64,000 nucleotides of DNA from Archangium violaceum. GTDB lineage: Bacteria > Myxococcota > Myxococcia > Myxococcales > Myxococcaceae. Positions 41,470 through 52,252 of the stretch are shown here, in pieces. Positions within the stretch are counted from its first letter, which is position 1, and every line of letters starts with the position of its first letter. The position numbers and the translations under genes were made by a program. The notes below the pieces were generated by a model, which searched no databases, had not been told where the DNA came from, and saw only the letters and a list, made by a program, of their open reading frames with translations. Location: the NCBI RefSeq assembly GCF_016859125.1, contig NZ_CP069338.1, forward strand, positions 12,217,501-12,281,500, written 5' to 3'.

Positions 41470-44040
41470 CTACTTGTCGCCGTCGATGCTGAACAGCTCG
41501 GCGGAGGACGTATCGGTGTTGCTGACGCCAGCGGTCGCCAGCACCCGGCCGTCATCGAGCAGCGTGGCCGTCTGACCGTAGCGGTCCACGTTCAGGTTGC
41601 CCGCGGGGCACCAGGTCCCGGTGGCCGGATCGTACAGCTCCGCGGCCTTCAGGATGCCGGTGGCCTCGTGGTAGCCGGCGGTGGCCAGCACCCGGCCATT
41701 GGGCAGCAGCGTGGCCGTGTGGTAACGGCGCGGCGTGCTCATGCTGCCGGTGGCCTTCCAGCTCTTCGTGGCCGGGTCATACAGCTCGGCCGAGGTGCTG
41801 CTGGCCACGTCCCAGCTCCCACCACCCGCCACCAGCACCTTGCCATTCGCCAGCAGCGACATCGTGTGGAAGCGGCGCGCCGTGCCCATGCTGCCCACCG
41901 GAGTCCAGGTGCCACTCTCCGGGTCGTACAGCTCCGCCGAATTCAGGGTGGCGCTGGCGTCATTGCCACCACCCGCCACCAGCACCTTGCCGTCGGGCAG
42001 CAGCGTGGCCGTGTGGTCGCGGCGGGCCGTGCCCATGTTGCCCGCGAGCGAGAAGGTGCCGCTCTCCGGGTCGTACAGTTCGATCGAGGACAGCGCGACA
42101 CCCGAGGTGTCCTCGCCGCCCGTGATCAGCACCTTGCCATTGGGCAGCAGCGTGGCCGTGTGGTGCGTGCGGAATACCACCAGGCTCCCGGTGGCCCGCC
42201 ACCGGCCGAAGGACGGGTAGTACAGCTCGGCGGTGGCGAGCGTGAGGGGGCACTGCCCGCCGCCAGCGATCAGCACGCGCCCGTCGAGCAGCCGCGTCAT
42301 CGTGTGGTAGTGGTGCGTGGCCAGCGTGTCACCGGTGCGCGTCCAGGTGCCCGTGGCCGCGTCATACAGCTCCGAGGTGGTGTTGAAGCCGCCCGCCACC
42401 AGCACGCGCCCGTCCTGCAGCAGCGCGGCCGTGTGCAGCATGCGCGGCAGCGCCAGGCTGCCGGTGTTCTCCCAGGTGCCCTTCACGCGGCAGACGCCGA
42501 CGCGGGTGCCCGGAGCATTGGAGCGGAAGTTGTTGAGGCCCGGGGTGAGCCAGTTGGCCGCCGGGTGCGCGGGGATGGTGCCGTCGTCATTGATGTTGGT
42601 GATGGAGTAGGCGTGCTGGTTCCAGATGCCGCGCGTCCCCACCCACTCGTCGGCACGATCGCGGAACACGCGGATGCCGTTGAAGCCAACGCCGCCCACG
42701 TGGTTGTTCTCCACCACGATGATCTCCGCGCTGCCGTCCGCGTCCACGTCCACGACGAGCGGGAGCTCGTGCGTGGTGCCCGAGCTGTGACGGGTCTGCC
42801 AGCGCACCTCGCCCGTGACACCATCGAGCACGCGCAGCGAGATCTCGTCGGCGTAGATGACCTCGGCCCTGCCATCGCCCTCGAAGTCGAAGGTGGTGGA
42901 GGTCGTCTTGCCGGAGCTGTACTCCTGGATGGAGGTGGTCCACTTCACGGAGCCATCGGCCCCGTAGACGGTGTAGTTCCAATCACCTGCCAGGCCGATC
43001 TCCACCTGCCCGTCACCATCGAAGTCCGCGATGTTGGGCGCACCACCGTGGCCACGCCAGGTGGGGAAGGGCTGTCCCGGGTCGGTGTAGTGGACCTCGC
43101 GGGTCCACAGGAGATCGCAGTTGTCGTCGAGCAGGCTCACCGAGCCATGGCCCGCGACGGCGATCTCCGCGGCCGGGTCCTCATCGAAGTTGGCCACGCC
43201 CGCGAAGCCGTGCGGAATCTCCGTGTTCGCGCACTTGAGGCTGCCGTCGGCATTGTAGACGGAGCGGCCGTTGATGACCTCCTGCGTGCCGTCCTGGTCG
43301 ATGTCCGCCGCGAAGGAGATGGGGCCGGTGTAGAGGGCGCCGCCCATGCCGTCGGAGCCCACCCACTTCAGCGCGCCCGTGTTGCTGTAGACGCGGTTGC
43401 CGTCGAGGATCTCCACGGTGCCGTCGCCCTCCAGGTCCGCCAGGGAGGGGCCACCCCACTCGTTGAAGTCGTACGCGTCCGGGGCCGAGCGGAACTTGAA
43501 GGTGCCGTCGTTCTCGAAGCAGATGATGCCGCGGCCGTTCTCCGGAATGCCGCAGATCTCCACCTTGCCGTCGCCATCGATGTCACCGGCGGCGATGCTG
43601 GCCGCGGGCTTCACCCGGGCCGATGGATCCGTCGCGGCCCACAACTCGCGTCCATCGTCGCCACTGACGGCCCGGAGCACGCCATTGCTGTTGCCGTTAC
43701 CGCCCTCTTCGTTGGTGCGGTTGAAGTACTCACCGTCGAAGGTGCTGAAGACGATGTCCGGAGTGCCGTCCCCGTTCACGTCCACCACCACGGGCGTCAT
43801 CATCACCTGCTTGTGCGCAGGCAACACCGAGCTGCCCGTCCATGCCCACTGAAGCTCCGGCGTGAGACTGGCGGCCATGGACGTCAGGGACTGGTTCGGC
43901 GTACCGCGGATGAGCGCCTCGGCGCTCGGTGTTGGAGCCTGCTGCTCCTCGTTCCGCACCTGGCTGCAGGCGGCCAGCACCATCAGCGACAGCGACATCC
44001 CCGCGCGCCGTGAGCTCCAGCCCTTCACTCTCGTCTTCAT
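41470..44040 (-). CDS. Secreted lipoprotein with FG-GAP (VCBS) and kelch propellers
   Basis: An 856-residue lipoprotein: signal followed by VLAACS (Cys~25). Residues ~70-480 contain about eight FG-GAP/VCBS repeats with calcium-binding D-x-D-G-D loops (DVNGDGTPDIV, DIDGDGKVEIC, DFDGDGQVEIG, DVDADGSAEII). Residues ~535-856 contain about seven kelch repeats of the form HTATLLPNGKVLVAGG...SAELYDPxTGTW. Both halves should fold as beta-propellers, as in surface adhesins and sugar-binding proteins. Start ATG 44040 follows GGGAGATTTCTCG. No enzymatic site is visible; a surface or matrix role is inferred. Confidence 0.82.
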   Translation of the reverse strand: MKTRVKGWSSRRAGMSLSLMVLAACSQVRNEEQQAPTPSAEALIRGTPNQSLTSMAASLTPELQWAWTGSSVLPAHKQVMMTPVVVDVNGDGTPDIVFSTFDGEYFNRTNEEGGNGNSNGVLRAVSGDDGRELWAATDPSARVKPAASIAAGDIDGDGKVEICGIPENGRGIICFENDGTFKFRSAPDAYDFNEWGGPSLADLEGDGTVEILDGNRVYSNTGALKWVGSDGMGGALYTGPISFAADIDQDGTQEVINGRSVYNADGSLKCANTEIPHGFAGVANFDEDPAAEIAVAGHGSVSLLDDNCDLLWTREVHYTDPGQPFPTWRGHGGAPNIADFDGDGQVEIGLAGDWNYTVYGADGSVKWTTSIQEYSSGKTTSTTFDFEGDGRAEVIYADEISLRVLDGVTGEVRWQTRHSSGTTHELPLVVDVDADGSAEIIVVENNHVGGVGFNGIRVFRDRADEWVGTRGIWNQHAYSITNINDDGTIPAHPAANWLTPGLNNFRSNAPGTRVGVCRVKGTWENTGSLALPRMLHTAALLQDGRVLVAGGFNTTSELYDAATGTWTRTGDTLATHHYHTMTRLLDGRVLIAGGGQCPLTLATAELYYPSFGRWRATGSLVVFRTHHTATLLPNGKVLITGGEDTSGVALSSIELYDPESGTFSLAGNMGTARRDHTATLLPDGKVLVAGGGNDASATLNSAELYDPESGTWTPVGSMGTARRFHTMSLLANGKVLVAGGGSWDVASSTSAELYDPATKSWKATGSMSTPRRYHTATLLPNGRVLATAGYHEATGILKAAELYDPATGTWCPAGNLNVDRYGQTATLLDDGRVLATAGVSNTDTSSAELFSIDGDK

Positions 44041-44282
44041 CGAGAAATCTCCCTCGCCGGCCATTGCCCACCCCTCGCTGGACAGGAAGGCCGACTAATT
44101 CATCTAAAAGGAAAGTTACGCTGTTCCCCAAGCGAAAATATTGAAACAGCCCTCGAATTATTCGAGCGCTCTGAACCCTGAGAACCTGTGAGCCGCTTCA
44201 CAGCCACGCGCGAAGTGGCGCCGTATAACCATGAGGCGCAGCTGGATGTGTGTGCTGTTGTCATTGCTTGTGGGGGGACGTC

Positions 44283-44900
44283 ATGGAGAGCCAGGCTTCG
44301 ACGTGGAACGCGGAGTCGTATGACTGGAAGCACGACTGCGAGATGAGGTTGGTGCATGTGGGTGCCCAGGACACCGTTCGAGGGACGTTCTTGAACGGAA
44401 CGCTGCAGGCCATCCGCACGCTCGGAGGCGACTCGCTGGCGGCGGACTGCCTCGCGGCCTGCGGGCACGAGCGGTTCGTGGATGGCTTCAGCTACTCCAT
44501 CAGCATCCAGCTGCGGATGATGTCCATGGCCATGCCGGAGCTGCTGACGCGGTGCGGCAGCTCCGAGCGGGTCCTCCGGTACTTCGGCCGGCGCGCGGCC
44601 ATGGACTTCCTGGCGTCCCCGGCGGGCAGGATGATGCTGACGCTGGCGAAGAGGGACCCGAAGCGACTGCTGAGCAGCCTGCCCTCGGCCTACAAGGCGT
44701 CGGTGAGCTACGGGGCGCAGAGCATCGAATGGACCGGGCCGAAGAGCGGCCGCGTCGTCCTCAAGCGCGAGTTCCTGCCGCATGCGTTCCATGCGGGCAT
44801 GGTGGAGCTGCTGCTCGAGGTGGTGGGCGCGAGCAGGGCGAAGGTGAGCGGCCGGCAGACGGGCCGGCTCGACAGCCTGTGCGAGTTCTCCTGGGAGTGA
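44283..44900 (+). CDS. DUF2378 (TIGR02265) family protein
   Basis: A 205-residue cytoplasmic protein of the Myxococcales paralogous family TIGR02265/DUF2378. Typical features are VRGTFLNGTLQAIRTLGG near the N-terminus, YSISIQLRMMSMAMPELL (~70-88), and the C-terminal SGRVVLKREFLPHAFHAGMVELLLE. ATG 44283 is preceded by GGGGGGAC. Function is unknown, though the family is greatly expanded in myxobacteria. It lies alone, convergent with the actF gene 9 nt away. Confidence 0.8.
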   Translation: MESQASTWNAESYDWKHDCEMRLVHVGAQDTVRGTFLNGTLQAIRTLGGDSLAADCLAACGHERFVDGFSYSISIQLRMMSMAMPELLTRCGSSERVLRYFGRRAAMDFLASPAGRMMLTLAKRDPKRLLSSLPSAYKASVSYGAQSIEWTGPKSGRVVLKREFLPHAFHAGMVELLLEVVGASRAKVSGRQTGRLDSLCEFSWE

Positions 44901-44909
44901 GCCCCGCGG

Positions 44910-46076
44910 CTACGTGTGGTGGTGCAGGCTCTCCACGAGGTACGGATCGTTGCGCGGAATCAGCGGCACCGCGCCCACCGTCCTCGTCACCGTCAGCACG
45001 AACAGCGCCCCCAGGCCCAGCAGGCCCGCCACGTCCCACACGCCGATGCCGGCGTATTCGGGCATGTTGGCCGGGGCGATCATCAGGTGCAGGTCCAACC
45101 ACCGCCCCGTCAGCATGACGCCGGCGACGAAGCACAGGTGGGCCGGGTTGCGCTTGGCGGGCTTCGGTAGCAGCAGCACGAACGGCAGGGCCCAGTTGAG
45201 CACGACGTTCATGAAGAACGGCGCCCCCCAGCCATGGTTCATCCGCTGGATGAAGTAGACGGTCTCCTCCGGGATGTTCGCGTACCAGATGAGCAGGAAT
45301 TGGGAGAACCACAGGTACGCCCACAACGTGGCGAAGCCGAACATCAGCTTGCCCAGGTCGTGCAGGTGGCTGGTGTTGACCTCCTTCATCAGCCCCGCGC
45401 GCTTCAGCAGGATGACGGCCACGGCGATGGCCGCCACGCTCGACTCCAACATCCCCGCGATGTTGTAGAGCCCGTAGATGGTGCTGAACCAGTGCGGCTC
45501 CAGGCTCATCAGCCAGTCGAAGCTGGCCAGGCAGAAGGTGAGCGCGAACAGCACCAGGAAGAGCGCTGACGTGGCGACGTTGCGCCGCGTGGGCTCGGCC
45601 GAGGACTCCGCGTCCTGGGCCAGTGAGTTCTTCCGCAGCCGCCAGGTGAAGAAGGCCCAGAGGGCCAACATCACCGCCATGCGGATGGCGAAGCCCGGTG
45701 CGTTGAGGAAGGCGGCCTTCTTGTGTAGCAGGTGGTCCGCCTCCATCACCCCGGGGCGAGCCCACAGGTACAGCGAGGGCAGGCCCGCGAGCACCACCAG
45801 CAGGCTCGCCGCACCCACCGGGACGTAGGAGGAGAAGGCCTCGGGGACGCGCTTGAGGACGGTGTACCAGCCCGCGTTGGCCACGGCGTTGAGCGCGAGG
45901 AACACCGCGCCGCCCAGCGCGAGCGTGAGGAAGAAGAAGCCGTTGGTCAGCAGGCTGGAGAAGCCGCGGGTGGGTTCCAGCGCCAGGCCCGCGCCCAGCC
46001 CGAGCAGGCCGAGCGCCGCCACGACAAGGCTGGCCCGGCGGAGGTTGGGGCCGACGTCGATTCCCGAGGAGCTCAT
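44910..46076 (-). CDS. actF: Alternative complex III subunit ActF
   Basis: A 388-residue polytopic membrane subunit (about ten helices) of alternative complex III, the quinol:electron acceptor oxidoreductase that replaces cytochrome bc1. It resembles the NrfD-like fold: SLLTNGFFFLTLALGGAVFLAL (~40-61), RRNVATSALFLVLFALTFCLASFDWLMSLEPHW (~175-207) and GRWLDLHLMIAPANMP (~336-351). Its ATG overlaps the actE stop by 4 nt. Last gene of the act operon. Confidence 0.88.
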   Translation of the reverse strand: MSSSGIDVGPNLRRASLVVAALGLLGLGAGLALEPTRGFSSLLTNGFFFLTLALGGAVFLALNAVANAGWYTVLKRVPEAFSSYVPVGAASLLVVLAGLPSLYLWARPGVMEADHLLHKKAAFLNAPGFAIRMAVMLALWAFFTWRLRKNSLAQDAESSAEPTRRNVATSALFLVLFALTFCLASFDWLMSLEPHWFSTIYGLYNIAGMLESSVAAIAVAVILLKRAGLMKEVNTSHLHDLGKLMFGFATLWAYLWFSQFLLIWYANIPEETVYFIQRMNHGWGAPFFMNVVLNWALPFVLLLPKPAKRNPAHLCFVAGVMLTGRWLDLHLMIAPANMPEYAGIGVWDVAGLLGLGALFVLTVTRTVGAVPLIPRNDPYLVESLHHHT

Positions 46077-46645
46077 GGAATGTCCTTCCGCGCGGTCTGA
46101 GCCGGAGACTGCAACGACCGGATGTAGTGGACGATCTTCCAGCGATCCTCCTGCGCCACCTGAGAACCGTGGGCCGGCATCAACCCCTGTCCCTGGGTGA
46201 TGATGTGGAAGAGCTGCCCGTCGGCGAGGCCACGGGCGTGCTCGGCCAACAGCGATGGAGGCCGGGGGAAGCGCGCGGCCACCAGGCCGTCCCCGAGTCC
46301 GCCCCCGCCATGGCAGTGCGAACAGTAGCGATTGAAGGCCACCTTGCCGCGCGTCAGCACGGGCTCCGAGGCCTCGAAAGGATTCTTCAGCTCCGCGGCG
46401 GCGCGGGTGGCCTCCTCGGGACCCGGGCCGTAGCGCAGGGGCGAGTAGCCTCGGGGAATGCTGCCCGGCGCGGGCGCCATCAGCGTCTTGCCGTCACGGG
46501 TGTTGGGGTTGGGTGCGTAGCTGTCATACGGCACGGAGCTGTACATGTCCGGCGCGTACTCGAGGTTGGGCTGGGACACGTCCCGCTCGCAGCCCCACTG
46601 AAGGGCCGCGGCGAGCACACCGGTACCGACGAGGAGCCGCTTCAC
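46073..46645 (-). CDS. actE: Alternative complex III cytochrome c subunit ActE
   Basis: A 190-residue monohaem cytochrome c lipoprotein. The signal ends LQWGC (Cys19), then a Tyr/Pro-rich stretch, and the haem site is CSHCHGGGGLGDG (~108-120); Met in GQGLMPAHG is the probable sixth ligand. It carries electrons from the ActA/ActB haems and clusters to the oxidase. Its start and stop overlap neighbours by 4 nt each. Confidence 0.9.
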   Translation of the reverse strand: MKRLLVGTGVLAAALQWGCERDVSQPNLEYAPDMYSSVPYDSYAPNPNTRDGKTLMAPAPGSIPRGYSPLRYGPGPEEATRAAAELKNPFEASEPVLTRGKVAFNRYCSHCHGGGGLGDGLVAARFPRPPSLLAEHARGLADGQLFHIITQGQGLMPAHGSQVAQEDRWKIVHYIRSLQSPAQTARKDIP

Positions 46646-47154
46646 GACGCCACCTCCATCTGCTCCACCTCCAGCGCTCCATGGCGCTGGAGCAGGTCCT
46701 TCACCTTCGCGTCCGTTTCGTCCGCGCGCAGTGCCAGGACGAAACGGTCATCCGTCACCCGGGGCAGCGCCTCCCGCGTGCTGCCAGGGAAGCTCTTCGT
46801 GCGCAGCAGGAAGGCCGCCACGGTGAACAGGCCCGCGAACAGCACGGTGAGCTCGAAGGCCACGGGGATGAACGCCGGGAAGGAGTTGAAGGGCTTGCCA
46901 CCCACGTTGAGCGGCCAGCTCACCACCGACGTGTAGTACTGCAGCGACAGCGCCGACGTGGTCCCCAGCAGCCCCGCCCCGAAGCACACCCAGGTGAGAC
47001 GCGAGGACTTCAACCCCATGGCCTCGTCCATGCCGTGAATCGCGTACGGCGTGTAGACATCGTGCACCGCGTACCCGGCCTCGCGAGCGGCCCGGGTGGC
47101 GTCGAGGATGTGCTCCTCGCTGTCGAAGTAGCTGAGAAGGACGGACTGGTTCAT
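46642..47154 (-). CDS. actD: Alternative complex III subunit ActD
   Basis: A 170-residue protein with two membrane helices ([20 protein letters not shown] and [19 protein letters not shown]) and soluble ends. The N-terminal [20 protein letters not shown] and [16 protein letters not shown] are the DUF3341 signature of ActD. ATG 47154 overlaps actC by 4 nt. Confidence 0.9.
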   Translation of the reverse strand: MNQSVLLSYFDSEEHILDATRAAREAGYAVHDVYTPYAIHGMDEAMGLKSSRLTWVCFGAGLLGTTSALSLQYYTSVVSWPLNVGGKPFNSFPAFIPVAFELTVLFAGLFTVAAFLLRTKSFPGSTREALPRVTDDRFVLALRADETDAKVKDLLQRHGALEVEQMEVAS

Positions 47155-48638
47155 ACCGGCATGTCCTTTCGCACCGCCACCGCCGCCAGGGCCGGCGCGG
47201 GCATCTGCACCGGCTCCTCGGCCGGGTGCTCGTGCGGAGTCTCGGAGCCATGGGCCGCCTGTCCGGCCTGCGCCGGGGCATGGCCCCCGCGGGCGAAGGC
47301 CGCCACGCTCTTCACCTCTCCGATGGAGATGATGGGCAACACGCGGGTGAACAGCAGGAACAGCGTGAAGAAGAGGCCGAACGTGCCCACGAAGGTACCC
47401 ACCTCGACGACCGTGGGCGTGTACATGGACCAGCTCGAGGGCAGGAAGTCCCGGTGCAGCGACGTCACGATGATGACGAAGCGCTCGAACCACATGCCCA
47501 CGTTGATGACCAGCGACAGCACGAAGATGGCCGCCGGCGACGTGCGCACCTTCTTGAACCAGAACAGGTGCGGCGACACCACGTTGCACGTCACCATCGT
47601 CCAGTACGCCCATGCGTACGGTCCGAAGGCCCGGTTCATGAACGTGAACTTCTCGTACGGGTTGCCCGAGTACCAGGCGATGAAGAACTCCGTCCCGTAG
47701 GCCAGCGACACGATGCCACCCGTGACGATGATGACCTTCGTCATGTTCTCGAGGTGGCGAATGGTGATGAGGTGCTGGAAGCCGAGGACCTCGCGGGTGA
47801 TGATCATCAGCGTCAACACCATCGCGAAGCCGCTGAACACCGCGCCGGCGACGAAGTAGGGCGGGAAGATGGTGGTGTGCCAACCCGGGATGACCGACGT
47901 CGCGAAGTCGAACGACACGATGGTGTGCACGCTGAGCACCAACGGCGTCGCCAGACCCGCCAGCAGCAGGTACACCGTCTCGTAGCGGTGCCAGGTGCGC
48001 GACGAGCCGTTCCACCCGAACGACAGCGCCTTGAAGATGCGCTTCTTCAGCCCCTTCGCCCTGTCACGCACGGTGGCCAGGTCGGGGATGAGGCCGAAGT
48101 ACCAGAACACCGCCGAGATGGTGAAGTACGTGCTGATGGCGAACACGTCCCACAGCAGCGGCGAGCGGAAGTTCACCCACAGGGTGCCTCGGCTGTTGGG
48201 GTACGGCAGCACCCAGAACGCGTTCCACGGCCGCCCCATGTGGATGACCGGGAAGAGCGCCGCGCACATGACGGCGAAGAGCGTCATCGCCTCCGCGGCG
48301 CGGTTGATGCTCGTTCGCCACTTCTGCCGGAAGAGGAAGAGGATGGCGGAGATGAGCGTGCCCGCGTGGCCGATGCCCACCCAGAACACGAAGTTGGTGA
48401 TGTCGAAGGCCCAGCCGATGGTCTTGTTCAGACCCCACACACCGATACCGGTGGCGACCTCGTAGGAGACCATCCCCACGCCCACCGCGAGCGTGACGAC
48501 CGCCAGGGCGAAGGCCACCCACCATTTCGTGGTGGGCTTGCGCTCCATGGGGGCGCAGATCTCCTCGGTGAGCTGTCCGAGGGTGCGCTCCTCGCTGACG
48601 AGCGGCACCCGCAGGGGGGAAGTGTGCTGGTTGCTCAT
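47151..48638 (-). CDS. actC: Alternative complex III quinol-binding subunit ActC (NrfD-like)
   Basis: A 495-residue NrfD/PsrC-type membrane protein with about ten helices. Recognised segments: [26 protein letters not shown] (~103-128), [17 protein letters not shown] (~151-167), [30 protein letters not shown] (~250-279). It holds the quinol site next to the ActB 3Fe-4S/4Fe-4S clusters. The C-terminal tail is Pro/Ala/His-rich. ATG 48638 overlaps the actB stop by 4 nt. Confidence 0.93.
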   Translation of the reverse strand: MSNQHTSPLRVPLVSEERTLGQLTEEICAPMERKPTTKWWVAFALAVVTLAVGVGMVSYEVATGIGVWGLNKTIGWAFDITNFVFWVGIGHAGTLISAILFLFRQKWRTSINRAAEAMTLFAVMCAALFPVIHMGRPWNAFWVLPYPNSRGTLWVNFRSPLLWDVFAISTYFTISAVFWYFGLIPDLATVRDRAKGLKKRIFKALSFGWNGSSRTWHRYETVYLLLAGLATPLVLSVHTIVSFDFATSVIPGWHTTIFPPYFVAGAVFSGFAMVLTLMIITREVLGFQHLITIRHLENMTKVIIVTGGIVSLAYGTEFFIAWYSGNPYEKFTFMNRAFGPYAWAYWTMVTCNVVSPHLFWFKKVRTSPAAIFVLSLVINVGMWFERFVIIVTSLHRDFLPSSWSMYTPTVVEVGTFVGTFGLFFTLFLLFTRVLPIISIGEVKSVAAFARGGHAPAQAGQAAHGSETPHEHPAEEPVQMPAPALAAVAVRKDMPV

Positions 48639-51613
48639 GTCGCGCTCCCGTTCCCGGTGTTGCGCACCTTCGTGAGGTACGTCACGGCCGGTCCGATGTT
48701 CAGTTCCTCCAGCAGCCGGTAGGCGCGCCCGCTCTTCGCCAGCTTCGCCACATCGCTGTTCGGGTCGTTGATGTCGCCGAAGTGGATGGCCCGGGCCGGG
48801 CAGCTCTGCTGACACGCGGTGCGGATGTCTCCGTCACGCAGCTCCCGCCCCTCGCGCTTCGCCAGGGCCTTGCCCTCCTGCACGCGCTGCACGCACAGCG
48901 AGCACTTCTCCATCACGCCACGCGTGCGCACCACCACGTCCGGGTTGAGCACCATGCGCTCGATGGGCTCGTCGTGCTTGTAGTCGAACCAATTGAAGCG
49001 GCGGACCTTCGTGGGGCAGTTGTTGGCGCAGTACCGCGTGCCCACGCACCGGTTGTAGACCTGCTGGTTGAGGCCCTCGCTCGAGTGCACCGTCGCGAGC
49101 ACCGGGCACACCGTCTCGCACGGGGCGTTCTCGCAGTGCTGGCACATCATCGGCTGGTGCACCACCCGCGGCGCGTCCGGCTCGCCCTCGTAGTACCGGT
49201 CGATGCGCATCCAGTGCATCTCGCGCTGCCGCCGCGCCTCGTCCTCTCCCACGATGGGGATGTTGTTCTCCGCCTGGCAGGACACCACGCACGCCGAGCA
49301 GCCCGTGCACGCGCTCAGGTCCACCGCCAGCGCCCACTTGTGCCCCTTGTACTCGTGGCCGGACCAGATGGAGAGCGGGTGGCCGCCTCCGTGGCCCTCC
49401 TCCTTCTCATTGCCCGCGCTCGGGTTGGCGAGGAACTCCGCCAGCTCCGCCTCGCGCACGAGCCCGCGCCCCTCCATGGACGCGTGTATCTGGGACAGGG
49501 CCAGCGGCTTGTGCTCGGGCGTCACCCGCAGCCGCACCCCGCCGAGCGCCGCGCGGCGCACCTTCCCGTTCGTCAAAGAGGCCAGGCCGAAGGCGTTCTC
49601 CCCCACATCGTTCCCGATACGTCCCACCTTCGTCCGGCCGTAACCCATGGCGAGGCCCAGCGCCCGCGGATGCGTGCCCGGCTGAACCAGCGCCGGCACC
49701 GCGAGCGTCCTCCCTCCAATGCCCACCTCCACCACCTGCCCGTCGCTGATGCCCAGCTTCGAGGCCGTGGAGGGCGCCACACAGAGGTAGTTGCCCCAGG
49801 TGGCCTTGGAGATCGGATCCGGCATCTCGTGCAGCCAGCCGTTGTTGGCCAGCGCGCCGTCCCTCAAGCCCACCTTTTGATACAGAACCAACTCGAGCTC
49901 CCCCGCCGTCACGGCCGAGCCCCTCAGCGCCGCCGCCACGCTCTCGGGGCGGAACGCGGGCGCCTCGGTCGTCGTCCGCGGCAACACCACCACCACGCCC
50001 TGACGCACCGACTCGTCCCAGAAGGACTGGAAGCCCGTCGCCACGTTCGCGCGCGGGAAGACCTCGGCCTCCCAGCGTGCACGCAGGAAGTCGTCATACG
50101 GCTGCTCCACCCCCGCCCACCTCAGCAGGGACTCCATCGCGCCACGCGTCTCGTACAGCGGAGACACCACCGGCTGGCGCAGGCCCAGCACACCGCGCCG
50201 GGGCTCGGCATCGCCCCAGGACTCCAGCGGCGTGTGATCCGGCGCGTGGAAGCCCACCAGCGAGGCCGTCTCGTCGAGCCGATCATTCGTGGCCACCGTC
50301 ACCGCCACGTCCTTCAGCAGGCCCGCCAGCGCCTCGCCCTTCGGGTGCGCATAGGCCGGGTTGACGCCGTGGAAGAGGACGGCGCCCACCTGCTTCGCCT
50401 CCAGCTCGCCGAGCAGCTCGCCAAAGGACATCGCCCCCTCGTCCAGGGTGAGTCCCCCGGAGATGGAGACCGTGGTGCCGGCGTTGCCCAGCAGCTCGTT
50501 GGCCACGTTGGCCAGCACGTAGGCGGCGGGCTCGTCTCCTCCGCACACCACCAGCGCCTTCTCCTTCGCGGCCCACAGCTCGCCGGCCAGCATGTCCAGC
50601 ACGTCGGTGGATACCCGCGCCTCGGGCACTCCCGTGAGGCCGGCCACGTCACGGCCCGCCTTCTCCGCCAGCCGCTTCACCAGCCCCGCCAGCGCGGGCA
50701 CCAGGTCCGAAGGGGCCACCGGGACACGCCGGTCGGCGCTCGCGCCCGTCAGCGACATCAGCGGCTCGAGCTGCCAGTGCCGCGCCATCTCCCGCTTGCC
50801 CGCCGCGTCCCGGGCCGAGGTGTACTGGCGGGTGAAGGCCACCGGAGACACCCAGGTGCCCAGGAAGTCGGCGCCGAAGCTGGCGATGACCTTCGCCTGG
50901 TCGAAGCGGTAGTCCGGCACCAGCCGGGTGCCGTGCGTGAGGCGGTATGCCTCGGCGATGGCCTCCAGCTCCCCCGTGGCGTCGAAGCGCACCGTGCGCG
51001 CGGTGGGGAAGGCGGACAGGAAACGCGCCACGGCGGCCTCGGCGGTGGGCCCCATCACCCAGGGCAGGACGAGCCGGATCGCCCTCCCCTCCCCCGCCAG
51101 CTTCCGCAGCCCCTCCGTCACGGCCTTGTCCAGGTCCGCCCACGCGGCCCGGCTGCCCCCCACGGACGGCCAGCGGGAGCGGTTGGCGTCATACAGGGAC
51201 AGCACCGACGCCTGGCCCACGGCGCACACGCCGCCACGGGACACCGGGTGCTCCTCGTTGCCCTCCACCTTGATGGGGCGCCCATCGCGCGTCTTCAGCA
51301 ACACGCCGCATTGGGCGCTGCACGCACCGCAGGTGGACGCGTACCAGAGGGCCAGGCCCGGGGTGAGCTCGTCCGGCTTCGCGATGAAGGGCACCGCCTT
51401 CTGCACCGGGGCGCGCTGGCAGGCCACCATGGCCGCCGCGGCGCTCAGGCCCATCACCTTGAAGAAGTCACGGCGCGAGCTCTGGTCCGGCGCCTGGGCC
51501 GCCACGCCCACGGGGAGCTCCTCGGCGAACTCATCGCGGGACCGTTCGAGCAGCGCCGGCTCTCCCGCCCGCGCGGCCAGGCTCTGCCAATACTTGGGTG
51601 TCGTCTCGGACAT
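48635..51613 (-). CDS. actB: Alternative complex III iron-sulphur subunit ActB
   Basis: A 992-residue protein. A twin-arginine motif [11 protein letters not shown] (46-56) and following hydrophobic stretch ending VAC indicate Tat export. The N-terminal ~730 residues are related to molybdopterin oxidoreductases ([19 protein letters not shown]), a domain that in this complex lacks the cofactor. The C-terminal ~250 residues are a four-cluster ferredoxin unit: [38 protein letters not shown] and CSLCVQ. It links ActC quinol oxidation to the ActA/ActE haems. 12 nt separate it from actA. Confidence 0.95.
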   Translation of the reverse strand: MSETTPKYWQSLAARAGEPALLERSRDEFAEELPVGVAAQAPDQSSRRDFFKVMGLSAAAAMVACQRAPVQKAVPFIAKPDELTPGLALWYASTCGACSAQCGVLLKTRDGRPIKVEGNEEHPVSRGGVCAVGQASVLSLYDANRSRWPSVGGSRAAWADLDKAVTEGLRKLAGEGRAIRLVLPWVMGPTAEAAVARFLSAFPTARTVRFDATGELEAIAEAYRLTHGTRLVPDYRFDQAKVIASFGADFLGTWVSPVAFTRQYTSARDAAGKREMARHWQLEPLMSLTGASADRRVPVAPSDLVPALAGLVKRLAEKAGRDVAGLTGVPEARVSTDVLDMLAGELWAAKEKALVVCGGDEPAAYVLANVANELLGNAGTTVSISGGLTLDEGAMSFGELLGELEAKQVGAVLFHGVNPAYAHPKGEALAGLLKDVAVTVATNDRLDETASLVGFHAPDHTPLESWGDAEPRRGVLGLRQPVVSPLYETRGAMESLLRWAGVEQPYDDFLRARWEAEVFPRANVATGFQSFWDESVRQGVVVVLPRTTTEAPAFRPESVAAALRGSAVTAGELELVLYQKVGLRDGALANNGWLHEMPDPISKATWGNYLCVAPSTASKLGISDGQVVEVGIGGRTLAVPALVQPGTHPRALGLAMGYGRTKVGRIGNDVGENAFGLASLTNGKVRRAALGGVRLRVTPEHKPLALSQIHASMEGRGLVREAELAEFLANPSAGNEKEEGHGGGHPLSIWSGHEYKGHKWALAVDLSACTGCSACVVSCQAENNIPIVGEDEARRQREMHWMRIDRYYEGEPDAPRVVHQPMMCQHCENAPCETVCPVLATVHSSEGLNQQVYNRCVGTRYCANNCPTKVRRFNWFDYKHDEPIERMVLNPDVVVRTRGVMEKCSLCVQRVQEGKALAKREGRELRDGDIRTACQQSCPARAIHFGDINDPNSDVAKLAKSGRAYRLLEELNIGPAVTYLTKVRNTGNGSAT

Positions 51614-51625
51614 GGTGCGCGTTCC

Positions 51626-52252
51626 TCAGCGGTGGCAGGCGGAGCAATCGGTGGGAGGATTCAGGGAGCGAGGCGCCGGAGTGACGGGCGCGGTCGCCCT
51701 GGCCACTCCCGACGCGGAGGCCATCAGCACACCGGATGCCAACGGCGGCACCGGCGCCTGGGCCTGCGACTCCTGTGTCTGGCGGTGGCAGTCCAGGCAC
51801 CAGCCCATCGTCATGGGCTCCACCTGCTCCAGCCGCACCATCTCCTGCACCGGGCCGTGGCACTTCTGGCACTCCAGCCCGGCCGTCACGTGGTTCGCGT
51901 GGTTGAAATACGCGTGGTCCGGCAGCCGGTGCACCCGCACCCACTCGATGGGCTTGTTCTCCTTCACCGCCCGGGTGAGCTTCTGGATCTCCGGCGAGTC
52001 CGTCTTCACCTGGGTGTGGCAGTTCATGCACACGCCCGCGTGGGGAATGCCGGCATGCCGGCTCTTCTCCGCGCCCACGTGGCAGTACTGACAGTCGATC
52101 TCATAGTGGCCGGCGTGCACCGCGTGCGAGAACGCGATGGGCTGCGCGGGCATGTAGTTCTGGTTGTTGTTCACCGGCGTGGTGTCACAACCGCCCATCG
52201 CGAGCGCGGCCAGCACACCGGAAAGCAGCGAGGCTCGAGTCGAGTCGATCAT
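51626..52252 (-). CDS. actA: Alternative complex III pentahaem cytochrome ActA
   Basis: A 208-residue cytochrome c with five CxxCH sites: CQYCH (~54), CMNCH (~75), CQKCH (~128), CLDCH (~152) and CSACH near the C-terminus (~203). The N-terminus is a signal ending AMGGC, so it is probably a lipoprotein here. Extra His ligands occur in FSHAVHAGHY and YFNHANHV. It overlaps the NarI-like gene by 4 nt. It is the electron-exit side of the complex. Confidence 0.93.
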   Translation of the reverse strand: MIDSTRASLLSGVLAALAMGGCDTTPVNNNQNYMPAQPIAFSHAVHAGHYEIDCQYCHVGAEKSRHAGIPHAGVCMNCHTQVKTDSPEIQKLTRAVKENKPIEWVRVHRLPDHAYFNHANHVTAGLECQKCHGPVQEMVRLEQVEPMTMGWCLDCHRQTQESQAQAPVPPLASGVLMASASGVARATAPVTPAPRSLNPPTDCSACHR

